Source: Gymnogyps californianus
Lineage: Eukaryota; Chordata; Aves; Accipitriformes; Cathartidae
Assembly: GCF_018139145.2 (NCBI RefSeq)
Contig: NC_059476.1
Span: 10,959,501-11,023,500 of the forward strand
Length of the DNA: 64,000 bases
Reading direction: 5' to 3'
Each line of letters opens with the position of its first letter. Position 1 is the stretch's first letter. A program made the position numbers and the translations under genes. Below are positions 1 through 11,800 of the stretch, piece by piece. Below the pieces are notes generated by a model. That model did no database searches, was not told the origin of the DNA, and was given only the letters and a program-made list of their open reading frames with translations.

Positions 1-858
1 AAGTTTCTTCTTCCCTACAGTGAATACAGGTAATTTCAGAAGCTGTGGCTTATAATTATTCACTGCTGAAAGGCTTTTAAATGGTCCATATTGAAAACAG
101 TGACCCCCAGCTTCCCCTCAGAATGAATGGAGGTAAAAATTCTCATTTTGCTGGAATGCTGGTTGATAACTGTTAGGCAAAACATGCATTTCTTCATTAC
201 AGTGCGGTCTGCAGGTTCATTTAAATAACAATATCATCCAGCATAAAAGTCACAAAGGAATTATCTGGCAATTTCAATATGTTGAAATGTATTATTAGTG
301 CTAACAATGGGCACCTTGAGTAAATAAATGAATGTCTTTTATTGGCAGCATTACTTCCAATTATTTAGCTTTATGGAATATCAAACTTCATAATTCAACA
401 CCTTGGTCAAGAGTGTTTGCTTGTGTAACTTTTGAACTAGAATTGACATTTTTAAATGTCTCTCCAATTTCCTCTTCCTTTCCCCACCGTTCCCAAGAAA
501 GTAAAAAAAATACATTGCCCAAGCATAAGGAGCACTATTGTGTCCTTTTGTAAGATATTTAAAGAGCCACCTTCATACTGTCGTTATTTTTCATGACAAA
601 ATAAACCCCAAATCTGGAAATTAGATTTTTTTGCAAAAGATATCAACCCAGTATTTATAAATTATATCAACAGTATACAAAATGCATCAACAGTCTTTTC
701 TGACCTGCAAATCCCACAGATCTCACAGAAAAATTTAACATTTTAGAATCTTATTATTACAGGAATATGATCTCTATCTCAAGAGATCCCAACCCAATTC
801 ATTACCATTAAGATACAAATTACAGCACAAGAGGTATACAGCCTCTGGGCTTGATATA

Positions 859-1430
859 GCGTCCAAAACCACACGATGACTGCAAGTGCTCTCTTAGAAA
901 GTGTTCCCACTGTGTGTCTTCAAATGGCTCCAGGAGGAGGAGCTGTGTTGGTTATCAGAGATCTCACTGCACTTGACTTTGCAGGGTATCCCGACTGCTT
1001 ATGCAGTTTTCAGGGTGGAAACTCAGCCTGGCTCCCTCACCCCCATATATACAGGGCTCATCCACACTCCAGATCCTGCCCCCTCCCATTAGTAATCCAG
1101 CTGGAACCAGTGTGGTACCCAGACATGACAAGCTCCGATGTGGTCCCTAACAATGCAGGTGACCTGTGATTTGATCATGGCCGTGAATGGGGCTGTGACA
1201 CGGACTGCAGAGCTCTCGCACAGCTCTTCGTTCTGGTGATGCTTTGAGGGCTCTGCCACAATTTCCCTTAGGTGCCTTTCAGATACACTGTCCTCCTCTG
1301 CGGTGCCAGCCCTTGGTCACCTCCCCTTTGCATGACATTTCTGCCCCTACGGCAGAGCTGATGCCACAGAACTGTTGGCTCAGTGCAAAGCCTGGTGGTT
1401 CAGCTTGTATCGCCAGCAAAGGTTAAGTTC
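859..1430. other. GC-richer stretch, nothing recognised
   Basis: This part has a higher GC content than its flanks, with overlapping open frames of 97, 63 and 60 codons on the plus strand. I recognise no protein, repeat landmark or exon boundary pair. Confidence 0.25.
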
Positions 1431-4400
1431 GATTTAAGCCTCTGGTCTTTGCACTGAAATGACTGAAGCACACCGCCCCATGTTCGATTTTGTCAGGTCT
1501 GCTGTAGGGTTGGAAACCTTGGGTGGACGGATGGGATGGACAGCAAAGAGATGGTAATGTCTTATACACCACGGCTAGATTCCTTGGAGTACATCTGTCA
1601 ATATCCTGCATCTACTGAGTTTGTTAGTCACTTCTTCACATCCAAGATATCCACTTAAGAGGATACCCCAAAAACAAATCGCCTCACATGAAAATGGCAG
1701 GTTCAGTTGAGCCTAAAGAAAGAAAAAACTTTTCCCAAAAGACAATGAATACAACCAAGTTGTGCAGCATGACTCAGGCAAACATATTTATACCATTAAC
1801 ACAAAGATGATCCTAGAAATGGATGGAGACTGCTGGGATATGCTAAACCAGAGAGCAGCTTTAAAATACGGATATACTAAAATGATCTTTCTTTTCTACC
1901 AGTGTAGCAAGGATGCAGTTTGTAATTCAGGAAGACAAAATTTACTTATTTTCACACATCTGCAGGTAAAGAGAAATACAATTCTTTTTAACATTAGCTA
2001 TATTGCTTCCATGACAATACATGGCCTGGCACAGTATCAAGCTCAAATGATTGCAGAGTTTATAATAACTGACAAGATAGAAGTCAGTCTTGTAATTAAG
2101 GCAGCATATTCAGATACAGGAAATCAAGGTTCAATCCTCAATGTTGTAACGCTTTCTCTGCGCCACCTTTGGTAAATTACAATCTGTGCATGCGGAGCAT
2201 ACAGCAGAGATAACACTACTCTCTCTCGTTCTTTGTCTTGACAACCAAGATTATTAACTCATCAGTGCAGAGGATTTCTCTTAATTTGTGTTTATACGAT
2301 AATTTGTACAACATGGCCCTAATTTCAGATGGAGACTCTGTGCACCACTATACTTCTAAATAAAGCCCGGCTAGATTTCTTCAAGTCCACAGAGCCAAAT
2401 TACAGCAATTCATTTAAACAAATTGAAGAAGGGCTTGTATATGGGAAGATATAAAGGGACTGAACATGTGGTTAGCAAGGGGGAGTTTCTTGTGCTGTTA
2501 ATCCAATTCCAGGGTGACTGCTGGGAATCTTCTTTACTCAGTAAAGCCCTTAATTATGAAGAGAGTCTACACAGAACTGCTGAGGACAGAAACAATGAAC
2601 AAGTGTCATGGTTAAACTATCTTTGCTTTTATAATTGGCTCATTTCAAATGTCTAATAGAGAAGTCTATAAACTCAGAATCACTGGATCAGAAGCACTAT
2701 ATTGTTTTTTCACAACAGGTCAATGCCATCAACATCCTGTAGCTAAAAAGGTACGTTCATCTGTGAAAGTATTTATAAATATTACACAAGTGCTGCAAGG
2801 AGTAGATAGCAATGAATAGTAGTAGCCTGTGACATCTCCAACATGTGATATTGAAAACCCAAAAAGCAATCTGGCACTTTCAAATGCTGGCACCAAATGC
2901 AGCCGAGTAATGTGTTTCTACGGCTCTCATTCTATACATGTGTGATCTCACCCTCAGGTCTATAGCCAAATACAAGAAAAGAAATAAGGGGAGCTGCAGA
3001 ACATGTGAGAAAGAAATACTAAATAGTAGACCATTCTCCTACCCCCATTGCTATGTGGCACAGAGACAACGTTAGCAATGGAAATTCTGCTGCAGACAGC
3101 CAAAAATTCAAAGAGAAGGAGAATCCAAGCAGCAACAGACCTGCAAAGCTCAAGAAGATCCTACAGCCAGACTTACAGCCTGTCTTAGGTTCCCTGCACA
3201 GACAGGTCTGATTGAGCATGCCATCCCTTTTTTTTCTTTTTTATGTAAGCATAAAAATGGTTCACTCCTGACTTCAGCATATTTTTGATCTAATGTGCAA
3301 AGTGCTAGACAGTCCCACACTAGAGATCGATATCATCAAATACTGCAAAGCGTTCTGATAAAGTATTACCTTAGTGCTCTGACCAGTTATTAATGGAAGC
3401 TTTCTCAGTTATTACAACCATCATGTCAAAACTCGAGCCAAAGGAATTTACTCAGGGTCTGTCCAAGGAATATGACACAGGAATGTAATACACATATGGC
3501 AAAGATTTAATGTATGTGATGACTGCTAGGCAAACGATGTTTTTATTGTCCAAGAAACAATGGCATATTCAAATCCAGTATAAGTAAGGAGTGAATAATG
3601 ATGTTAGATCATCGCACCATGAGGGAAACACAGAAGAAAAATTTGTTGCAAATTTCGTCTCTCTGTGAACGAAGTAAAATGATACAGAGGACAGGCAGAC
3701 CATCAGGAATCCAATTGCTTTGGGGAAGAGGGGGGCTGGCATTTTTTTATTGCCAGCAATTTTCTAATGAACTGTTGACAGTCACAGATGTTCTTACACC
3801 TCAAACAGCTGGGGTTCTCAAAAATTCACCATGTGGCCAAGTGTCAAATTTTAACTGGCTTTTACCTGCCTTTGCAGTTCTGACTACTGAGAGTAAGCCA
3901 GTGGTTTACATTTTTGTTGTTAGTAGTTGCTAGCTCAATTTAAAAGTTTTCACACAGGAGTAATGGTAGCTTGCCTTTGTGTAGGTAAACACTGCAGCTT
4001 AAAAACAGGAGTAAACCAGGAGTAAACAACACAATGAAAGGCACCTTGTAAATAGCAACAATAAAGGCAAGTATATTTACTAGTTAGAAAGAAATACATC
4101 ATTTTTCACTTAGCTCTTTAAAAGCATCATTAAAATGTGCACAAAATCACCAGATTTTGTGCCCTCTCCCTTTTTTGGTCACCAAAAAAGCCAATTAAAA
4201 ATGGATTTGTAACCAATCCCTAAGCCATGACATTGTCACAGCAGCAATGGTACAAGATTTAAGGTAAAAAAAAACATTAAGAATTAAAAACATGGGACCT
4301 GCTATCAGACCATCACTATTTCTCTATGTTATAGGGATCCTCTGGTCTTTGTGATTGCAAACGAGAGCATTGACTGAGAAAGCTACTAGAACAGGATGTA

Positions 4401-4925
4401 AAAGGATCTTTATAGTCACTGCGCTGGTTTGATTTCCTGAAACAAATTAGATTAAATTCAGAATTGCCCTGGATTACACAAGAAGCCAAACTATACGAGT
4501 CTAAGAAATCAGCTGGAGACCATTGCTTTTACCTAGTTGCATCCTCTAATCCAAGGGTGGAATAACTGCCATACATCTCTCCACAACTTGAAGGTCTCAA
4601 AATGCCTTAGTTATTTTCCCATGACAGGCTGTGCCATCTCATTTTGACAGAAACCAAAACTGAACTTTCGCATGGGACTTTTTAGAGGCTCTTTTATAAG
4701 GAAACTATCCCAATCTTAATCAGTTTTCTTTTACTCTAACAAATACTGTTCTTGTTAGCTTATGCTAAAAGAATAGCAGTATGCATAAACCAGTACCTCT
4801 TGAATCTTCTCTCTCAAGTAAGGCATTTCTGAACTTGATAACATCACCTGAAATATTCTTTTTATGACCTAGCAAAATGGCTGGTATTCTAAAAATGTGT
4901 TTATTTTTTAAATGATATGTATTTG

Positions 4926-5165
4926 ATAGTGGCCTTCCAGTACTTAAAGGGGGCCTACAGGAAAGATGGGGAGGGACTCCTTATCAGGGAGTGTAGTGAT
5001 AGAATGAGGGGTAACGGTTTTAAACTGAAAGAGGGTAGATTTAAATCAGATATAAGGAAGAAGTTCTTCACTGTGAGGGTGGTGAGACACTGGAACAGGT
5101 TGCCCAGAGAAGTTGTGGATGCCCCCTCCCTGGAAGTGTTCAAGGTCAGGCTGGATGGGCTTTGA
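4926..5165 (+). pseudogene. CR1 ORF2 C-terminal fragment (reverse transcriptase polyprotein remnant)
   Basis: An open frame in the CR1 tail encodes about the last 80 residues of ORF2, downstream of the reverse-transcriptase catalytic core. Diagnostic stretches include FQYLKGAYRKDGEG, IRKKFFTVRVVRHWNRLPRE and VVDAPSLEVFKVRLDGL, typical of the CR1 ORF2 C terminus. Endonuclease and RT active-site regions are missing because the element is 5'-truncated, so the fragment is inactive. The frame closes at a TGA where the run of G after GGAT appears one base shorter than in other CR1 copies I know, which would cut off the final few residues. The first few codons (about 4917-4929) are probably flanking DNA, and no start codon of its own is expected. 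Confidence 0.9.
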
Positions 5166-5244
5166 GCAACCTGGTCTAGTGGAAAGTGTCCCTGCCCATG
5201 GCAGGGGGGTTGGAACTAGATGATCATTAAAGTCCCTTCCAACC
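4930..5244 (+). mobile_element. CR1 LINE, 5'-truncated, left part (interrupted by an LTR)
   Basis: This is the 3' end of an avian CR1 (chicken repeat 1) non-LTR retrotransposon, plus strand. It starts abruptly at about 4930 within the last part of ORF2, as expected from incomplete target-primed reverse transcription. It continues through the short 3' untranslated region, with the familiar landmarks of a tract about being one line from the end: a GCCCATGGCAGGGGGGTTGG segment, then a TAGATGATC segment, then CCCTTCCAACC. The last 16 bases or so are separated from the rest of the tail by the LTR at 5245-5821. Low divergence from the family pattern I know suggests a relatively young CR1 subfamily. 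It is antisense to VTI1A. Confidence 0.95.
5240..5244. repeat. Target-site duplication, left copy (CAACC)
   Basis: The five bases directly before the LTR are identical to those directly after it (5822-5826). They belong to the CR1 tail and mark the insertion point. Confidence 0.93.
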
Positions 5245-5516
5245 TGTCCTCGTTTTGGCTACGATAGAGTTAATTTTCTTCCTAGGAGCTGATACAGTGC
5301 AGTGGTTTGGATTTAGTAGGAAAAGAATGTTGATAACACACTGATGTTTTTAGTTGTTGCTAAGTAGTGTTTATACTAAGTCAAGGATTTTTCAGCTTCT
5401 CATACCCAGCCAGCAAGAAGGCTGGAGGGGCACAAGAAGTTGGGAGGGGACACAGCCAGGACAGCTGACCCAGACTAGCCAAAGGGATATTCCATACCAT
5501 GGAACATCATGCCCAG

Positions 5517-5523
5517 TATATAA
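5517..5523 (+). promoter_or_regulatory. TATA box of the solo LTR (U3 promoter)
   Basis: TATATAA lies about 270 bases into the LTR, followed by a GC-rich segment in which transcription would start. It is intact by inspection. Any transcript would run on the plus strand, antisense to VTI1A. Activity cannot be judged from sequence. Confidence 0.6.
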
Positions 5524-5697
5524 ACTGGGGGAGTTGGCTGGGAGGGGCGGATCGCTGTTCGGGGACTAACTGGGCATCGGTCAGCGAGTGGTGAGCAATT
5601 GCATTGTACATCACTTGTTTTGTATAGTCTAATTCTTTTAGTATTATTATTGTCATCATTATTATCATTATCATTATTTTTCCTTCCTTTCTGTCCT

Positions 5698-5703
5698 ATT
5701 AAA
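5698..5703 (+). terminator. Polyadenylation signal of the solo LTR (ATTAAA)
   Basis: ATTAAA sits in the second half of the LTR, where the R-region polyadenylation signal is expected, followed by T- and G-rich sequence. It is oriented on the plus strand, so it would not prematurely end VTI1A transcripts. Confidence 0.55.
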
Positions 5704-5821
5704 CTGTTTTTATCTCAACCCACGAGGGTTTTTTTTCGATTCTCTCCCCATCCCACTGGGTGGGGGGAGTGAGCGAGCAGCTGCGTGGTGCTTAGTTACC
5801 GGCTGGGGTTAAACCATGACA

Positions 5822-5826
5822 CAACC
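5822..5826. repeat. Target-site duplication, right copy (CAACC)
   Basis: This is the second copy of the 5-bp duplication, directly after the LTR's terminal CA. Removing the LTR and one copy rejoins the usual CR1 tail. Confidence 0.93.
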
Positions 5827-5857
5827 CAAACCATTACACCATTCTACCATTCTATAG
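5822..5857 (+). mobile_element. CR1 LINE tail, right part, with terminal short-repeat array
   Basis: This continues the CR1 interrupted at 5244. It reads CAACCCAAACCATT and then degenerate copies of the ATTCTAYx 8-mer that ends CR1 elements in place of a poly-A tail. The array is short (about two to three decayed units) and ends near TCTATAG. Confidence 0.9.
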
Positions 5858-8800
5858 TTTGACTTGTTTTTAATCATTTAATACAGAAGTGATGTGCTAA
5901 TAATGACAACAGAAGTACCTGAAGATACCTTTCATTTACAGATTTCAAATTTAAGATCTCCCAACACTTCGTGAGAATTGTCAGCTTCACTTCAAAAAAC
6001 AGGAAAAAAAAAAAATAGCAGAAAACACGTTTCATATAGTGAAGAGAGAGAAAAAAGTCCAGCCAGATTACATACTCCAGTCTGGTGTTTTATTGCTAGA
6101 TGGCACAGTCCAGTTCTCTGTTGTCAATTAACGCATATACAAAGTAAAACAAATTATCTACAACTGGTACTTTAGAACAGGGGCTTGCACATGTCACAGT
6201 CCTGGTAACAATTCTTCTGATGACTTCTACTATGTTTACAAGTGCACATTACTTTTAATCTTGCAGATTACACTACAACAGACTGTCACACTGTGGTTCC
6301 TCCCGTATGGAAAAACTGCAGCTAGTGTCCTCCTTACACAAGCAGGACCATAAGGCACAGGGGCTGTTGGCCCAGGACTATTAAGATACCAAGATTCCCC
6401 AGTAGCTCAGTGCACCCCAGTGCCCGGAGCTCCCACCTGATTAGCAGTTTATGATGCTTCACTCTTCAGGGGTATGGGAAGACCTGTAGCAAATGCATCC
6501 AAGCTTTTGTATTTAATTTGCTCTCTCCTTATGCGTTCACAAGAAATGCATGGGAATGCATGCTAAAATAGGTACAGCTTTTTGCATGTCACTGATGCAC
6601 CATGTTGTGGTACTCTCTAGGCTTAGCCCGGATTTCTCTAAGATGGGACTGCACCACATAACTTACTGAATCATGGTTTCTCCTCCTCTTGTGCAGAAAG
6701 CCTCTCTCTTCTTCTGCGGTCTCTTTCAGTAAAAAAGCAACCTCTCTTAGGCGAGATTGCCTTGCTTGTTCTCCCCTGACCAAGCTCTCTGCGCGTTCTC
6801 CAAAACTTTGTATTTTAAAGGATTGTGCTAAAACAACTGGCCTTTTGTTCATCTCAGGGGACGTTTTATTGTTGCAGACCCCAAGCCTGTGTCAAGAAGC
6901 CAGAATGAATGGGATTTCAAAAGCTGCTCCCATCCTATCGCGCTATGAAGCATCTTTTGAAAAGGAGCCAGCCTGTCACTCACTCTGTACGGTTAGCACC
7001 TTCTCCCTTCCCAGGGAATTTCAATCCAAAATGGAGATAAGACAACCATGGAGAAGGTAAATTAGCCCAACATTCAAAGTGGAGATTGCAGCCAGGTGTA
7101 GAAATACAGTGTACCTATGATTTCAAGGGGATTTTGTAGATTTTACAGAGCGCTCTGATATAATCCAGCATCACTGTATACATGTATGTATTGTTGTCCC
7201 TTCAGCAGTTTAATACATACAGCAAACATAATGAAATACACTACTGATTAAAAAAAAAAAAATTAGTTTTTTTGGAAAAAACCTCCTGTAAGACTTTCCT
7301 CAGATACCCCCAATATAAAAATTTCTCTGTCTCTTTCTGTCACATAGTTCCTTCCTTTTTCTCCTCACCTCATAAAAAGTAAATCATCCTCTAAAAAGCC
7401 AAGTAAAATTTTAAAGCAGTATTTTTTTCTGGAGTCATGTAATGTTTGGCTCTGTTCCAACCCTTATACAGGAAATCTAGATAACATCTAAATGGCAATG
7501 ACATTTTCGTTGAAGAGAAGCTACTGTGTAGATCTAATGTCTTCTATCCTAAATGAAGCAATGTGATTGTAAATGACCAAAAGCTCTATTCTACCAAGTT
7601 ACCCAATACACTAAAATAAGGGAAAGCTACTGAAGACTACCTCCATGTGAGCTCATAACTCTTAAGCACTTATTTATCTTATGGTCTGGCATGAGCTCCA
7701 GCCAAAGCTTTTTTTGGTCAACCTTCTGGGTGGCCATCAAAACCAGAAGTCCCCATGAGGATGTGGATGGACAGAGAGTGCCGACATATGGGACAGCAGA
7801 TTACACGGGACTGACTGAAGCTGTATCCTGCTGGGCTCCTGGAGGTTATCGCCTTCACTGGCGAGGTGGCTGAATGGGAAATGAATCTACTTGTGAACAG
7901 CTGCAGTTTACAGCCCAGTATTATACTGTAAATTAAACCAATGTCAGGCTACATTAATATAGCAGATTATAAACAGTGGTGGAGGAACAAATGCACATCC
8001 CATTCAGCTATCACCATGGTGGTTGTACTAACTTCCCAAAGAAAGACAGTACGTACAGCCACGAGTAGAAACCGCTTCAGCCATGCTAGCTTAATTCGCC
8101 ATTGAACGTGTCTGTAAATCCCAGACATAATGCATGAATAAACCTGGCTTCCTTTGTGAATTGAGCTGGGACACCGGGAAAAAAACTATTTCAAAGGAGA
8201 AAAAAAAAAAAATTAGAAGTTGAAACAGGCACAGACTACAATCACATCAAGTTTTAAAATATGAAACGAATGAGCAAGTACTCATCCCAAAGCCTACAAA
8301 TGTATTGTCACTGTCTTCACTGCTTAAACAGAGGTTATCCAGAGATATGGAAATTACCAATGGGGCAAGGAGGACTGCAGCAGGGAACCAGCCCAGAGAT
8401 CACCTTGAAGCTTTGAGGGATAACCTGCGTCCTGCCTTTCAAAGCCAGGCCTAGTAACAATTTAAGAAGATGGACAGAACAGGTTAAAACAGACACACTG
8501 ATTTGTGTAACAGGCTTGGGGCAGGGGGCAGGTGAGGGGCAGGAATCACGTTTGGCATCTCAAAGATAACTAAGTCTAGACCCCTGGAAAACAGGTAGCA
8601 GCTACACATGTGACATACAGGTGGAATTTAAGCACCTCTACTTAAGCTGGAGAATTGCAGCTTTGGCAGAAGAGGTGGCAAGCAGTCTCTGCCCAGCATC
8701 TCCTTAACCTGGCTCCTATGCTTAGCTCAGATTTATGAATCCCACGCTTGGAAGCAGGCCGCTAAAAGATAGGAGTAGCAAATTTCCTTTGCACAACCAG

Positions 8801-11800
8801 GGCTTAAATGTCCACTGTTAACCAAGGGTGAATGGTATCACCAGATAAAACCTTTTGAAAGCAGAGTGTCAGTAAAGCACACTTAAACGTACTGACAGAT
8901 ATAAAATATTTTCCTAGTGGCATATTTCATGGACTCTAACCTTACAAAACTTTTGAATTTATGGAAGCTTTGCCAATGGTGAAGTGTCATTAGAAATGTT
9001 ATATAATTAGGACTAAACACAAGAAAAAATAAAGTTGAAGCTATCCATGAAATCATAAGTGCTTGCTTTACTTAGATTGTAGAACTGTATTTGCAACAAT
9101 GCCAGAACAGTATAACTAGACATGTTCAAAGAGTAAAGAACAAATAATAACTAGTTAAATGTTATGCAACAGCCTAAAAATACTACCATTAAGTTAAGAA
9201 AACGGATTCTCCTAGAACATTAAAACTACCCATTAAATGAAGAAACTAATTGGTACTACTGAGTTGTGACACTTCATAACCTGTGCAGGAAAGCAGCAAA
9301 TGAGATCTAGGGAAAAGCACTGGAAGCAGAATTTAATTTGTACTGTAATATTATCATAGTCAACTACAGTCTAGAAAACCACAGAAGGACAGATAATAAT
9401 GGTAAGGTTCTTAAAACCATGAAGGGAAGGAACTCCTGAACCATGATTGAAACTTATATTCTCAGACTACCTGACTGGGTTACGGTACTGCAGGACAATG
9501 TTCCCTAAGAACTGTATCATATCAACACACAACTTCACGAGCTTGAAGTCAGTGCTTCTTAATGTTCTCGCATGGTTAAACATTCCCACCCATGTGGAAA
9601 GAGAGAGGGGAAGGGTGGGGGAATCCAAACACCAGCCCTACTCTTTGCTACTGTTGTTTTTCCCACAGTTAATTCCCCTGATTTCACTGCCACTGAGCTT
9701 GTATAAAATTGACAACAAGCCCAGTCGATCACATCAATTGTTAAATTCTGAATATGAATATATGTTTTAGTGAGGGACAGGTTGGAAAGAGCATGGGCCA
9801 AATCCAGCTTGGGTGGAACTGCTAAGAGACCATTGGTTTAAGAACCACCTTCAGCTTTTGATGGCCAGAGTCCCCTGCTAGTATTTGCAGCACTTCAGAA
9901 GAGGAGACACAGAACAAGGTGGTAGAGTTCTCATTGGACCTCTCAGGTTTGCTCTGCTCAGAAGAGACAAGAGCAGGACAGTCACTCCAGGCTAGGGAGT
10001 CTGCAGTTTTTGCAGCCACAGAACAGCACTGTGGCCTCTCTCTCTCCCTGGGACTCTATGCACAACCTGAAGCTGGTCAGATTGAAGGACTCACTGATCA
10101 GCTGCATTCACAAGTTGTAGAGTGCTAATGCTTAGTCTCCAGAAGAATCTTTTTCTGGCATTGCTATGCTGGCTAGGAACAAGAAAGACAAAACCAAACC
10201 AAACCCTGCCAACATTATTTTTCCAGCAAAACTTCCAGAGTTAATGTAGCAGTAGTGACAGAAACACACTACTTTTGACTCAGCTAAGGTCCTTCAGAGA
10301 AGCGGTGTACCTATGCCAGCGATAACAGACCACTGGCACCAGTACCAAGTTTGGCACTGACCTTGATTGGGGCTGGGGCCAACTACAATGACTTACAACA
10401 CCTTCTCAAATAAAATATGGCAACAGATTCACCAAAGGTTCCCTGTGAATGAGATACACTAGTAGGAAAAAGTCCTCAGGCAAGCGTGCAATATATCACC
10501 TATAGGGTGCTTCAATGAAATGACAATACCAAAATGGCTGCTGGAATGGAGAGACAGCGTTGTTGAACCTAGACTGGAATGGGGGTGACACAGCTTAAGA
10601 AATAGGCTGTTGACTAAGCAAGGGGAAATGTCAGCTTGACAACAAGGTAATCGGAAATGATTGCAGACTCTCTCTTTGTATCTAGATCTGCATGTCAAAG
10701 CCACTGTTGTTTTGACAATGACCATCAATTTACGGGCCTGCTACAACATTTGTGTCATCATCTTCCATTGAGACACTGAATTAATTCATATTTATTTTTT
10801 GAATGACTCAGGGCAGCATGTTACACAGGCAGTAATAATGCTTGAATTAGCACAAGGTTGTGCCATCAATGGCTCTTAAGCTAATATTACTAGGACAAAA
10901 CAAAAATCCCATTAAAAGGAGAGCATGTTCAGCACTGAGCACTAGAGAAGAGTATTTACATACTAAATCTTATTAATAAACACTCTAGTATAGTGAGAAA
11001 ACAAATAGATATCAGCCTGAAATATTTAAGTACCGAGTCTAATACTGCTGAGCCAGCATTAGCTGTCATAATCAATGGGAATTGTTTACACAGTCTCCAT
11101 TCCTTCGGTTACGCAAACAGATCCCATGTAAACACTAGACCGAACACATCGGTGCGTGGCCCCATTCCAGGCTACTCAGAAATGCAAGATAGTTCCAGTC
11201 TCAATGACAGCATCACCCCATGGCCAGAGCTCTCAAAGTGGGGATGAGGCAACCTACACTGAAATTCCTCACTCAGGACATACATGTGACATTGGGCAAA
11301 TCGTTTTCACTCAGAAGGAATTTTTTCCACTCCTCTAAAGCCTATTTTTCTCCCATGGCTCTTTAAGAATTATGGCAGAAAGTGAAAAGATGAGTGTTCT
11401 TAATTACTCCTATGGAAAAATCCTATAGGATTCAGTAACTGGGGTGGGGATGGGTTGGATTTTTATCTAGGATGACAGAAAAGATTTCTGCAATGGAAAC
11501 TTAGAGGATGATTCAAAGCCTTACAGAAAGAATACTCACTTTCACTAAATTTGAGTAGAGTTGTGAGAAAAAGCTTCAGAGCCCTGCTGACACTAGATTT
11601 TCTTACTCAAATTCTCTATCTCTTTTTAGAGGAGAAAAATGTTTCTCCCAGTATCGTCATCTAGAAGCTATATTTTTCTCATGTCCCATTAAATACCTTT
11701 TTATAATCTCCCTGCTCTTTTTAAATATTAATGTAATGTATATATCCAGTTATTTTATAAACTTTGCCAGCATATGACATGACGCTAGTGCTCATAAAAC

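Larger units (their letters stand above)
5245..5821 (+). mobile_element. Solo LTR of an avian endogenous retrovirus, probably ERVL-like
   Basis: A 577-bp LTR begins TGTCCT and ends ATGACA, with imperfect terminal inverted repeats (TGTC...GACA and a GTTT/AAAC pair). It is flanked on both sides by the identical 5-bp sequence CAACC. No internal retroviral sequence (primer-binding site, gag, pol or env) adjoins it, so it is a solo LTR left by recombination between two LTRs. Internally there is a TATA box at 5517-5523, a GC-rich stretch after it, an ATTATT/ATCATT-rich segment around 5640-5682, an ATTAAA signal at 5698-5703, and a G-rich stretch near 5757-5767. I recognise the sequence as a type common in many bird genomes. 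The 5-bp duplication fits class III (ERVL) integration; the exact family name would need a repeat library. It lies antisense to VTI1A. Confidence 0.92.

Noticed and set aside
1762..2175. 137-codon open frame on the plus strand
   Set aside because: No recognisable domain, biased towards codons expected from AT-rich random sequence, no splice or promoter context, and it lies in a VTI1A intron.
5249..5821. Complete endogenous provirus
   Set aside because: Only one LTR is present, with CR1 sequence directly on both sides and no internal retroviral genes.
11280..11345. GACATTGGGCAAATCG resembling a MIR complement
   Set aside because: The following MIR segments (CATCTGTAAAATGGGG and so on) are missing.
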